A DNA stretch of 64,000 bases from DASZBR01 sp035943935 (GTDB taxonomy: Bacteria > Pseudomonadota > Gammaproteobacteria > DASZBR01), in contig DASZBR010000007.1 in the NCBI GenBank assembly GCA_035943935.1, forward strand, positions 1-64,000, written 5' to 3'. This document shows, piece by piece, positions 15,117 through 23,770 of this stretch (positions are counted from its first letter, which is position 1; each line of letters begins with the position of its first letter). A program made the translations under genes and the position numbers. The notes beneath the pieces are model-generated. The model worked only from the letters and a program-made list of their open reading frames with translations. It did no database searches and was not told where the DNA came from.

Positions 15117-16106
15117 ATGGAAGAGGGAAACATTAATAGAAACCAGGTTAATGCGCGAGATCAAAGTGGCAGAACTGCGCTTCATCGTGCTGTTCTTCAT
15201 GATGACAAAAAACAGGTTGAAACTCTTCTCAGAAATAAGGCTGATGTTACCTTACGAGATACTTATGGCCGTATACCACTTGATTATATTGAGCGAAGAG
15301 ACAACAGTGAAATCATAGAACTTCTCAGAAATGCTGCAACACGACAACTTTTTGAGATTCTCCAAATAGGCAGTGATGAAAATAAAGCCTGTCGATTAGT
15401 AAAGTGTGGCGCAGATATCTACAAACCCAATCCCGAAATGTTTAATAACACTGCATTACACTATGCCGCTAAAAATGGATTTCTAGAATTAGCGACTTTA
15501 TTACTTCACAGCGGCGTCAAAATTGAAAGTGAAAATGCAGCGGGATTGACACCTCTGTTAGAAGCCCTTTTTCAGGGCCAGGAAAAAATGGTTACTCCTT
15601 TAGCCACTGCTTTAATTGAAGGCGGCGTCACTATTTATGATGACGTTAAGCAAACCATAACCAGCCCCATTCAAGTACAACAATTTCTCCAAGATTATGT
15701 GACGCGCAAACTTTTTGACGTTCTCACCAACAACGGCAGTGAAACTGTCGCGTGTCGATTAGTAGAACTTGGCGCAGATGTCCAAACTACAGATGATGCA
15801 AAAAATACGGCTCTTCATTATGCCGCTAAAAATAGCTTCATCGCATTAGCAGAATTACTACTCGATAGAGGCGCCGATATTAATGTTGTAAATAAAACAG
15901 GTCGTCCGCCGCTCTTTGAAGCATTGCTCGGAAAACAGGATGAAATGGCTGCATTTTTAATTCGAAAAGGTGCGGCGTATATTGATATCGTCGATCATGA
16001 AAAATTAGATGCCATTAATATTGCGGCTAAAAACAATCTCACAGAATCCTTCAAACTGTTAACCGCAAAACCACCAAACTATTCACCGCGTTCGCCGCGA
16101 ATGTAA
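15117..16106 (+). CDS. Ankyrin-repeat protein with an internal duplication
   Basis: A 329-residue protein with ankyrin repeats beginning at residue 10 (NARDQSGRTALHRAVLHDDK) and recurring at NTALHYAAKNGFLELATLLL and NTALHYAAKNSFIALAELLL. Residues about 74-157 and 194-275 are two copies of one unit, each starting R-LFxxL...ACRLVxxGAD and ending in PLxEAL. Ankyrin proteins mediate protein-protein contacts and are common type IV effectors in Legionella and Coxiella; secretion here is inference. GAGGGGGC precedes the ATG. A TATACT -10 at 15073-15078 is shared with two other presumed effector genes. The tail (RSPRM) is basic. Confidence 0.85.
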   Translation: MEEGNINRNQVNARDQSGRTALHRAVLHDDKKQVETLLRNKADVTLRDTYGRIPLDYIERRDNSEIIELLRNAATRQLFEILQIGSDENKACRLVKCGADIYKPNPEMFNNTALHYAAKNGFLELATLLLHSGVKIESENAAGLTPLLEALFQGQEKMVTPLATALIEGGVTIYDDVKQTITSPIQVQQFLQDYVTRKLFDVLTNNGSETVACRLVELGADVQTTDDAKNTALHYAAKNSFIALAELLLDRGADINVVNKTGRPPLFEALLGKQDEMAAFLIRKGAAYIDIVDHEKLDAINIAAKNNLTESFKLLTAKPPNYSPRSPRM

Positions 16107-16185
16107 AAAAATCCTATTTGAAAACCCATCCGAATTACGATAGCTTAGCCGTCTATCTGCACCGTATATAAAGGAACGGAATCGT

Positions 16186-17871
16186 ATGCGTGAATCGGCC
16201 CCAGGAACACCTCGCCCGCTCGATATTTTCGCCGTCATTGTAGAAGCATGGCAGTTAACGAAAGGGGCAAAATGGGCCATCAATGCAGTACAACTTACTG
16301 TTTTGGGCGTTTATATTCTCGCTATGGCTATCGGAACAGGCGTTCTTTTTCTTCTCTTCCCTGATGTAATCACCCAAGTTGCGACAAAAGGTTATGATGG
16401 CATCAGCTCCAGTTTCGTCATCACCCTGTTTATTATTTTTATTGCGGTTTTTTATGTCACCTACGGTTTATTGGCCGGTGTCATTAAAGTTTCCATTGAG
16501 CGTGCACGCGGCAATCCAATTTCTGCTGCGATGGGATTTAACTATTTCTCCCGAGCCTTGCCACTGATAGTAACGCAAATCATTTTATGGCTTTTTCTGA
16601 TTCCAGGAATTTTTCTGGATCTGTTTCACATTCCATTTTTAATGACCCTCTATAGCTTTATCATCAGCAGTTTTTTTTATTTAAGCTTACCACTCGTTGT
16701 CGATCGCATAAGCTCTCCCTTTGCAGCCATTTCACATTCATACGAAACCATACGTCCGCATTGGCTTAAAATTGTAGGTATTGCTGCACTGATTTATATG
16801 ATCTACTTCAATCTTTCGATTCCACTGAGAATTGGCCTGCATACGCATAATTATAATCTTGTTATGTTTGGAATGGCTTTAATCTTAATCGCCATGATTT
16901 GGATCGGACCGTTTATCTTTTTATTACAAGGCGTCGTCTACCATAAATTAATAGATTCCGCCGTAACAATACGATCAACAGTCTCCGCTCCCGTCATACC
17001 GCCACTCGCTCCATCGCTATCAGTCTCTCAAGCAGAATCAGCACGCATTCAACGCGAATTAAAAGAAGAACTCATGAAAGAAGCTTTTCCGGAAATAACA
17101 AAAATGCGATCACTGAGGGTTTTTGGAACCATTAATGAAACCTGGCGCAAAACCAAAGGCATACGCTTAGCGATATTAGCGCCTATGATTGCCAGTGTTT
17201 TGATTGCGATTTTGGGTGTATGGTTAATGACCGTTTTCTTCACACTTGTTCACGTGATCAGTAACGGTCCGATTGCCGGCGGAATGGGTTTAATAGGCGG
17301 CGCAATCATTGCGACTGCGACGCTTTATATCGTCATGGGTCTTTATTCTGGAATGATTAAAGCGTCTATTGATTGTGCGCGTGACCAAGCTGTTTCAATC
17401 AACGCAAGCTTTCATGCTTTTTCACACGCCGTTCCGGCATTACTGACAGGGTTAGGATTTATCATCATTCTTATTCCACAATTTTTTATTCCTGCCATTT
17501 TTGGATTGGAATCTCGAAGCTTAGGAACCGTATTTACCGCATCCATACTCCAAATGACGTATTTCGCGCTGGTTATACCCTTTCTATTTATCAGCATGCC
17601 CATTGTGGTCGACAGAACTCATTCGCCTATCAAAGCATTATCCTATTCGATTAAAACAGCGCTGCGCTACTGGACGCGATTGTTTGGAATTTCGCTTTAT
17701 ATTAGTTTAGTTCTTTTGCTGCTTATTATTGCCCCGCCCTTACTCGCGATGATTCTTCAAAACGTGATGATTACTGATTTTTTAAAACTGTGTTCATTTG
17801 TGTGCTTTATTTTACTGACACCTTTCTTTTGTCTTGTGCAAGGCATCGTGTATCATAAATTAATTGATTAA
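16186..17871 (+). CDS. Double-module multi-pass membrane protein
   Basis: A 561-residue integral membrane protein built from two homologous halves of about 250 residues, each with roughly six hydrophobic segments. Each half has an N-terminal AWQLTKGAKWAI / TWRKTKGIRLAI box, a central LPLVVDRISSPFAAISHS / MPIVVDRTHSPIKALSYS motif and a terminal QGxVYHKLID. A charged linker of about 50 residues joins them. The same module forms each of the next two genes. I do not recognise a function; the layout is reminiscent of YciC/glycerophosphodiesterase-membrane-domain families, but that is weak. AAAGGAACGGA precedes ATG 16186. Confidence 0.7.
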   Translation: MRESAPGTPRPLDIFAVIVEAWQLTKGAKWAINAVQLTVLGVYILAMAIGTGVLFLLFPDVITQVATKGYDGISSSFVITLFIIFIAVFYVTYGLLAGVIKVSIERARGNPISAAMGFNYFSRALPLIVTQIILWLFLIPGIFLDLFHIPFLMTLYSFIISSFFYLSLPLVVDRISSPFAAISHSYETIRPHWLKIVGIAALIYMIYFNLSIPLRIGLHTHNYNLVMFGMALILIAMIWIGPFIFLLQGVVYHKLIDSAVTIRSTVSAPVIPPLAPSLSVSQAESARIQRELKEELMKEAFPEITKMRSLRVFGTINETWRKTKGIRLAILAPMIASVLIAILGVWLMTVFFTLVHVISNGPIAGGMGLIGGAIIATATLYIVMGLYSGMIKASIDCARDQAVSINASFHAFSHAVPALLTGLGFIIILIPQFFIPAIFGLESRSLGTVFTASILQMTYFALVIPFLFISMPIVVDRTHSPIKALSYSIKTALRYWTRLFGISLYISLVLLLLIIAPPLLAMILQNVMITDFLKLCSFVCFILLTPFFCLVQGIVYHKLID

Positions 17872-17883
17872 AGGATCGAGCAC

Positions 17884-18645
17884 ATGTCTAAACGGAAACC
17901 CGTCGCAAAACCTTTCGGCATAATTGAAACCTTACGTGAAGCCTTAACATTAACACCCGGTTCGATAGGGCCAATGTTAGCGCCAATATTCACCATGATT
18001 GTTATTTCCACCGTATTGTTTTTTATATTTGGCTTTATATTCAATAAAATGAACTTAACCGAATCTTCTGCACATGGAATGTGGGTGACGGCGTATACAC
18101 TGGCGTCTTTTTTTCTTTTGCTCGTCGCAAGTTTATTTTTGATTGCCATCAGCGGTGTCTTTATGATTGCGATTGCTCGTGTTCGCACACATCAAATTGT
18201 TCAAATAAAAACAGGCTTTCAGGGTTACACACGATTTATTCCCGTTATACTGACCACCGCGTTACTCGTGATATTATTTCTGTTGCCCTTATTTTTTATT
18301 GCATTACCCGTCATTGTGTATGCTCTTTATGTCTTGATCATTGGCGTGCTGTTTTGTTTAAGTTTGCCTTTGGCCGTCGATAAAACAAACTCGCCCCTCA
18401 TTGCCATTATTCATTCAGCAAGAATCAGTTCGCGCCATTTCCTAAAGATAGCCGGCATTTTTATTATTTTATCTGCCCTGTTTATAGTGGCATGCATTCC
18501 GTTGGGTGTGGGTTTGTTTTTTCACAGCATGTTTATTTCAATTTTGGGTGGAATCATATTATTTCTAACCATGCTGTGGTTTACCCCATTCAAATATCTC
18601 GTTATAAGCGTGATATACCATTCGTTAATTTCCAAGGAGCCGTAG
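17884..18645 (+). CDS. Single-module multi-pass membrane protein, same family
   Basis: A 253-residue protein consisting of one copy of the module found twice in the preceding gene, with six or so membrane segments, the central SLPLAVDKTNSPLIAIIHS motif and a degenerate end (VISVIYHSLIS). The N-terminal box (IIETLREALTLTPG) is the most divergent of the four modules. It starts 12 bases after the preceding stop with AAAGGA upstream, and its stop is directly followed by the next ATG, so the three genes form one operon. Function unknown. Confidence 0.7.
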   Translation: MSKRKPVAKPFGIIETLREALTLTPGSIGPMLAPIFTMIVISTVLFFIFGFIFNKMNLTESSAHGMWVTAYTLASFFLLLVASLFLIAISGVFMIAIARVRTHQIVQIKTGFQGYTRFIPVILTTALLVILFLLPLFFIALPVIVYALYVLIIGVLFCLSLPLAVDKTNSPLIAIIHSARISSRHFLKIAGIFIILSALFIVACIPLGVGLFFHSMFISILGGIILFLTMLWFTPFKYLVISVIYHSLISKEP

Positions 18646-19416
18646 ATGAATAAAACTTTTTCTGTTTTTGAAACAATTGGTGAGAGCTGGCGATTAACAA
18701 AAGGCGCGAAGTGGGCGATTTTTTCGCCGCTGCTGTGTTTATTTCTTGCTGAACTTTTAGCGGTCGTCGTCGTTCTGGGTGGCATTGCTATTCTGCATGC
18801 AATGGGTCTCAGTGCAGAGGTAATGACAGCGATAAGCGTCTTAGTTGGAATCGCGCTTGGCATCACGCTCATTTATCTGCTCGCGGGTTTATTCGCTGGC
18901 ATGATGAAAGTGTCGATTGAACGTGGGCGTGGTAATTCGGTTTCAGGCAAAAGTGGTTTGCATTCTTTCTCGCGTGTCACTCCCGTTTTACTCACGCTGA
19001 TCCTCTTTGTGCTTTTTCTGCTTCCCGGCAGTCTTGTGCAATTTATTCCGGGACTTGATAACAAGAATGTTGAAACACAGATCATTGTGACTTCAATCCA
19101 AATGATTTATGACTTAATTGTCATTCCCTTTTTATATTTAAGTCTTCCGTTTGCGGTAGATAAAATTAATTCTCCGTTTACGGCCATTGCGAGTTCATTT
19201 AAAGCCGTGAGGGGAAACTGGAGTAAACTTGTCGGTCTTTTCGTGATGGTTGATCTTATTTTCCTTGTTTTTATGCTGCCTTTTTTCCTTGGTTCTGTTT
19301 TTAATATCGAGGCAATTGCGATCATCGGTGGAATTTTCTTTGCGGTATCCTATATCTGGCTCTTTCCGTTTATGTGCATCGTGCAAGGCGTCATATACCA
19401 TAAGCTAGCCGACTAG
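18646..19416 (+). CDS. Single-module multi-pass membrane protein, same family
   Basis: A 256-residue protein and the fourth copy of the module: VFETIGESWRLTKGAKWAIF at the N-terminus, SLPFAVDKINSPFTAIASSF in the centre and CIVQGVIYHKLAD at the end. It is closest to the first half of the 561-residue protein (shared WxLTKGAKWAI and KVSIERxRGN). AAGGAG lies inside the preceding gene and the ATG abuts its stop, so it is translationally coupled. It probably acts in the inner membrane; substrate or partner unknown. Confidence 0.7.
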   Translation: MNKTFSVFETIGESWRLTKGAKWAIFSPLLCLFLAELLAVVVVLGGIAILHAMGLSAEVMTAISVLVGIALGITLIYLLAGLFAGMMKVSIERGRGNSVSGKSGLHSFSRVTPVLLTLILFVLFLLPGSLVQFIPGLDNKNVETQIIVTSIQMIYDLIVIPFLYLSLPFAVDKINSPFTAIASSFKAVRGNWSKLVGLFVMVDLIFLVFMLPFFLGSVFNIEAIAIIGGIFFAVSYIWLFPFMCIVQGVIYHKLAD

Positions 19417-19447
19417 AACCCTGCCACATAAAACACTCTCACACTCA

Positions 19448-20548
19448 TTAATGCGTATAAGGCATAACTCCACTTGGCGCATCTGCATTAGATGCGACGA
19501 GTGGTGACTGTGGCACGCTAGAAACAATTTTTTCTTCCGCTCTTTTATGCTTAAGATTATTTTTAGCCCTTCGCTTTTCCACGTAAGCTTTCCATCGCAT
19601 GCGTAAAGTAGGTCGTGGTGTAGTCGGTTGTTGGCCTTCTTTTCGACGAAATAATTTTGCCATTCTAGATAAACTACTCGATTTCTGGGTTGGCGTATTT
19701 TCAAGTGCAGGTGGAATTGTAATTTCTTTATTTGGAAAAAGTCTTCGAGCAAGTCGCGTGAAAAATCCAGGATTTAATTTTTCTTCTACCCATTTAATGG
19801 TATTTGGAATCTGTGGTCTCAATAAATTACAAAGAATATTCAGATTCGCTTTAAATTCATCATCAACAAGTAATCTATTATGATCAATAAAATTAACGAC
19901 TTCTTTTAAATAGGCCAGTTTTTTTTCCGCGATAGTTTGATTATTTTTAATTTCCACAACATGAGCCGTATTTGTTTTATAAATTTCATAAAGATTAGCC
20001 AGAAACGTATCTTTATGCGAAATGCATTCATATTTTGCTTGGCCATCTTTACCTTGACTGATTTTAAATGTCGTTTTAACACCAACGGATACGCCCTCAT
20101 CCAACGTAAGTATTTCAGTGGGTACGAAATGCATGGGTGTGTTATGAAATTGGTTGATATTTTTTACTGTCATGGTCAGAAATAACGCATTACCTTTTGT
20201 GGTAATTTCATACACAGTGTCTTCGTCTGACTGTTTATTATCACGCGTGATTTCAAGTGCGACACTCTGTTCTGCAGCAAGATCTATAAGCTTATATACT
20301 CCAGACCATCCAAAAATACCGTTTTGCGCTCCGCCTTCAATCAGATAAGTAACAACATTATCTGGAACAGAATTATTTTTTCCCTTTAATTTTTGGCGAA
20401 AAGCGTTCAAAAAGTCAGCCTGAGGCTCGATCTTTGCGCCATCGACAAACAACGGTGTTCTGGAATTTACCATTCGTTCCCATTCAAGGGTGCTGACAGG
20501 ACCACGCTCCGTTTCAGGAGGTATTACATGATTATTTTCAGTTGTCAT
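19448..20548 (-). CDS. Orphan soluble protein, candidate effector
   Basis: A 366-residue protein that I do not recognise. Residues 1-130 look globular with alternating strands. The middle (YLKEVVNFIDHNRLL...NLNILCNLL) is helical. The last 110 residues are strongly basic and proline-rich (LARRLFPNKE, MAKLFRRKEGQQ, RMRWKAYVEKRRAKN), which could contact membranes or nucleic acids. There is no signal peptide or transmembrane segment. A PmrA-like box at 20616-20632 has the same spacing to a TTGGGG element as the box of the 758-residue fusion gene. It is convergent with the membrane-module operon. Effector status is inference. Confidence 0.55.
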   Translation of the reverse strand: MTTENNHVIPPETERGPVSTLEWERMVNSRTPLFVDGAKIEPQADFLNAFRQKLKGKNNSVPDNVVTYLIEGGAQNGIFGWSGVYKLIDLAAEQSVALEITRDNKQSDEDTVYEITTKGNALFLTMTVKNINQFHNTPMHFVPTEILTLDEGVSVGVKTTFKISQGKDGQAKYECISHKDTFLANLYEIYKTNTAHVVEIKNNQTIAEKKLAYLKEVVNFIDHNRLLVDDEFKANLNILCNLLRPQIPNTIKWVEEKLNPGFFTRLARRLFPNKEITIPPALENTPTQKSSSLSRMAKLFRRKEGQQPTTPRPTLRMRWKAYVEKRRAKNNLKHKRAEEKIVSSVPQSPLVASNADAPSGVMPYTH

Positions 20549-20571
20549 AGCTTTCTCGTTAGACTCTCGTT

Positions 20572-20632
20572 CTTAAGGTTTTACACCTTTACGCCTCCCA
20601 GTTTACGCCCCAAACCTTAAGGAAATATGAAG
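20572..20632 (-). promoter_or_regulatory. PmrA-like boxes upstream of the orphan 366-residue protein gene
   Basis: On the minus strand CTTCAT-ATTTC-CTTAAG (20616-20632; one mismatch to YTTAAK-N5-YTTAAK) is followed by GT and TTGGGG. A further isolated half-site CTTAAG preceded by AAAAC lies at 20572-20577. Confidence 0.5.
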
Positions 20633-20740
20633 TAATGACGTTTTTTTCAAGGTTTTTCGCCTAAAACCAGCCCCATCGAGCCCATCCGAGGCTAGGTTTA
20701 TGGGCTATACTTATCCTGTAGACATGCAGAGGAGCGCCCA

Positions 20741-21337
20741 ATGAAAGACGAACTACAAGAAGCTTTAACACAGTGCTTAGCCTCAGGAGACACTGCTCAT
20801 ATTGATACAGCAGAAAGGCTACTCAAAAAAACCGAGGCACAGGTGGACCCCACTGACACGATGACATGGGGCTGGTTCGTTGTTGCCGTTAACAATAATC
20901 GACCCGATGTTGCTCAACTTTTGATACAAAAAGGCTTGCTTGTCAGCGCCATAAATAATGAAACAGAAATGAAAACACCGCTTCATGTTGCTGCAGATGC
21001 CGGTGATGATAAAACCGTTGCCTATCTCGTCAAAAATGGCGCAGACGTCAATGCTGAAGCCGCCAAAAAGAAAACAGCGCTTCATTTTTCTGCAAATGAA
21101 GGCCACCTTAACGTTGTCCAAATTCTTGCCGACCTCGGGGCAACTGTTGAGGCAAAAGATTCCAAGGGTAGAACAGCGGCAGATATAGCGAAACATAGGG
21201 GTCATCTACAAATCACACGCCTTTTAAACCCTTCCCATGATCCTGAACAGATACCTGGCGGTCTATTTGACGCAGCGCCTGCTGCAGACCTGTCAACAAC
21301 GCCCCCTCTCACAGAAGAAAAAAAGCACAGAAAGTAG
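20741..21337 (+). CDS. Ankyrin-repeat protein
   Basis: A 198-residue protein with about three ankyrin repeats: MKTPLHVAADAGDDKTVAYLVKNGADVN, then KTALHFSANEGHLNVVQILADLGATV, then RTAADIAKHRGHLQITRLL, preceded by a divergent repeat around residues 40-70 (VAVNNNRPDVAQLLIQKG). A polar tail of about 35 residues rich in Pro, Thr and Lys follows, where type IV signals commonly lie. GAGGAG precedes the ATG. A TATACT -10 at 20706-20711 is in a sequence context shared with the genes at 15117 and 21439. A host-directed role is likely but not shown. Confidence 0.8.
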   Translation: MKDELQEALTQCLASGDTAHIDTAERLLKKTEAQVDPTDTMTWGWFVVAVNNNRPDVAQLLIQKGLLVSAINNETEMKTPLHVAADAGDDKTVAYLVKNGADVNAEAAKKKTALHFSANEGHLNVVQILADLGATVEAKDSKGRTAADIAKHRGHLQITRLLNPSHDPEQIPGGLFDAAPAADLSTTPPLTEEKKHRK

Positions 21338-21385
21338 TCAATTCCGGCTACCACACCGCCCCAACAGCCCCGCTAAAACGCTATT

Positions 21386-21402
21386 CTTAACCTATACTTA
21401 AG
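21386..21402 (+). promoter_or_regulatory. PmrA-like repeat overlapping a TATACT promoter
   Basis: CTTAAC-CTATA-CTTAAG, one mismatch to YTTAAK-N5-YTTAAK, 36 bases before the start of the coiled-coil protein gene. The TATACT at 21393-21398 overlaps the second half-site. Similar CCTATACTTA / GCTATACTTA sequences precede the two ankyrin genes. Confidence 0.45.
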
Positions 21403-21438
21403 ATGAACCCCCAAAATATGGGCTGAGGAGAAATCTGT

Positions 21439-23163
21439 ATGGAAGGGCCAGGGTCCCCAAAAGAGCCAAGAGCTAAGCTCAATCCAAAAACGTACAAAAG
21501 CCCTATGCCATTAGATCAAGTCGTTATGGCATTGAGCGGTATGTCTGCGACTGACGCTGAGGCCGTTATTCGTCTCAGAGAAAAAGACTTCGGTCAAAAT
21601 CCCAAAGAGCTTATCAATCTTCTCAACGCAGCAGAAAAATCCCCCGAATTAAAAACTGCAATCGCTGCAACAAACCTCATAGAAACAAAACATTTAAATG
21701 CACCTACTACTTTCCAACTACTTTCATCAAATACTAATGAACACCTCAGAGAACTCCGAAATGTCGCAACCCATCGAACGAAAGATAAATTTAGTAATAA
21801 TGATAGCCCTAAAAATCATACAAAAGATGAACCTCCAGAACTCGTCGATTACCTCATCGATCATACTGAAAGTGCATACCATTTCTTTCGCGAGGAAAAA
21901 TTTCGAGAGGCTTTGGCCGAAAATCCCGTACTCATTGCAAAAATGATCTCAGAAGGTAATAAGAACTTAAAGCAAAGCATGATCAAAGCAGAAATAACGC
22001 AGTTGTCCAAAGAACAATCCACACTTGATGTCTTTTTGGAAAACGTAAAAACATTGGAGACGAACCAACAGGCATTCAAACCAGGTCAAAGAGAATCTTT
22101 TCAAAAAGAAACAAAAGAAATCGGAAAAACAAAAAATCTGCGCCAACTTCCCAAAGAACGTATTGAAAGCTTATGCATGCAAACAACACAAGCAATAGTC
22201 ACCAGTATACGAAAAATGCTAAAAGAGCTGCCTGACACTAAAGAAAAAACAAAAATAACAGGCCCATTAGAAGCCATGGAAAAAAGATTAGCTTTAAACG
22301 ACGTTAACAAAATTCGAGGTATAAATCCCATTTTGCTTGAGCTACATGTTGCGGCAGAAACACAAAAAGCAAGTAGTGACTCAAGGAAAAAAGTTGAAAA
22401 TTGGGTACACGAAGGAAAAACAGAAGGATCATTATTTCAACAAAGCAAACAATTTCAAGCTTTAATGCCTACACTCGAAGCACTCCTCGAAAATAAAAAT
22501 GCAACTCTTACGGAATTAACTCAACCGCTAAGAATAATAGAGAATGAGATTCAACCTTTATATCAAGCGTTGGGAACCATTGATAAAAACTTAAACGACT
22601 TGAGAAACGTGGATTCCAATGCCGCCAAAGCGCTCGAACGTTTTCGTGGAGACTACAATGAAGACTCACCCAAAAAAGACATTGATATTTTTGCAAAAGG
22701 CATTCAAACCACTATCGCTAAACTTTCCTATCTTAAAAGGGCAAATGACAATCTAGCAAAATTGGGCGCCGATCACCCTCAGTACCAAAGCTTTAGCGAA
22801 CAGTTACAAGAACAAAGAAAAATGATTGACACAGAATTACGAGGCTTTAATTTCAAACGAAGCGACTCCAACGAAGAAAAACTGGATCGAGATCTGCGTC
22901 TTGCCGTTCAAAAAGCAGAACTCCAACAAGCCACTTCAGCAGAAAATAAACACGAGCAACGTGCCGCTCAAACCTCTCTTCCCGCTGCGCAAAAATGGGC
23001 TCGCAAAACCGGAGCAGTAGCTGAAGCTAAAACCGAACAAACTGCAGCGCCAACGTCGGCCGTGCAAAAGAAAACCGCCACACTTACTCTTGGACAGGCA
23101 AAAAAACTACATCAAAAACCCAGTGCACCACCACCATCACCGCCATCACCGCGCCGCGGATGA
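21439..23163 (+). CDS. Large coiled-coil protein with proline-rich tail, candidate effector
   Basis: A 574-residue hydrophilic, mostly helical protein with predicted coiled-coil character over about residues 180-500 (repeated Leu/Lys/Glu heptad-like stretches) and no membrane segment or signal peptide. The last 70 residues are rich in Ala, Gln and Lys and end in a polyproline/serine stretch (PSAPPPSPPSPRRG). Codon use and composition resemble the neighbouring ankyrin genes. GAGGAG precedes the ATG and a PmrA-like repeat lies upstream. I recognise no enzymatic motif. It is convergent with yciB, 6 bases apart. Confidence 0.6.
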   Translation: MEGPGSPKEPRAKLNPKTYKSPMPLDQVVMALSGMSATDAEAVIRLREKDFGQNPKELINLLNAAEKSPELKTAIAATNLIETKHLNAPTTFQLLSSNTNEHLRELRNVATHRTKDKFSNNDSPKNHTKDEPPELVDYLIDHTESAYHFFREEKFREALAENPVLIAKMISEGNKNLKQSMIKAEITQLSKEQSTLDVFLENVKTLETNQQAFKPGQRESFQKETKEIGKTKNLRQLPKERIESLCMQTTQAIVTSIRKMLKELPDTKEKTKITGPLEAMEKRLALNDVNKIRGINPILLELHVAAETQKASSDSRKKVENWVHEGKTEGSLFQQSKQFQALMPTLEALLENKNATLTELTQPLRIIENEIQPLYQALGTIDKNLNDLRNVDSNAAKALERFRGDYNEDSPKKDIDIFAKGIQTTIAKLSYLKRANDNLAKLGADHPQYQSFSEQLQEQRKMIDTELRGFNFKRSDSNEEKLDRDLRLAVQKAELQQATSAENKHEQRAAQTSLPAAQKWARKTGAVAEAKTEQTAAPTSAVQKKTATLTLGQAKKLHQKPSAPPPSPPSPRRG

Positions 23164-23169
23164 TATAAA

Positions 23170-23703
23170 TTACACGTTAGCTTTTGCGTATTTCGAGAGA
23201 TAAACCGCTTGAAAGATGACAAAGATGAACGTCATACCTAACACGCCGAATAATTTAAAATTCACCCACGCGCTGGTACTGTAATGATAAACGACATATA
23301 AATTTGCAACACCCGAAATAAAAAAGAATCCCACCCAACTCATATTTAAACGCGACCACACTCCAGCAGGTAATTGTACTTGCTTACTCATCATGCGTTT
23401 AATTATAGGATCTTTGCCAATGTAATGACTGCCCCAAAATAAAACCGCCAATACCCAATTAATAACAGTCGGCTTCCATTTGATAAAGATGACATTGTGA
23501 AGCACCAACGTTGCGCCACCCAACACCACAATTAATCCCAAGGTTACCCACTGCATCATGTCGATTTTTCGAAAGCGCAGCCACTCATAACTCACTTGAA
23601 TAACAGACGTCGCGATAGCAACAGAGGTCGCAACGTAAATCCCCCAAATCTTATAGGCAATAAAAAACAGGGCTATGGGAAAAAAATCAATCAGAAATTT
23701 CAT
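23170..23703 (-). CDS. yciB: Septation protein A / intracellular septation membrane protein
   Basis: A 177-residue inner-membrane protein of the YciB/IspZ family with about five hydrophobic segments. The family signatures FLIDFFPIALFFIAYK at the N-terminus and FWGSHYIGKDPIIKRMM in the middle are clear, as is the WVNFKLFG block near the end. YciB contributes to envelope integrity and cell division. It is divergent from yciO with a 67-base gap, an arrangement common in gammaproteobacteria. Confidence 0.93.
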   Translation of the reverse strand: MKFLIDFFPIALFFIAYKIWGIYVATSVAIATSVIQVSYEWLRFRKIDMMQWVTLGLIVVLGGATLVLHNVIFIKWKPTVINWVLAVLFWGSHYIGKDPIIKRMMSKQVQLPAGVWSRLNMSWVGFFFISGVANLYVVYHYSTSAWVNFKLFGVLGMTFIFVIFQAVYLSKYAKANV

Positions 23704-23770
23704 GAAATCCTACTTGATGATGAAAATTCAGACGCTTATGATAACTGTTCTCTGCGTAGGACACAAAATT

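Noticed and set aside
22508..22696. Minus-strand frames inside the coiled-coil gene
   Set aside because: Short, no ribosome-binding sites, and overlapped by a long frame with consistent composition.
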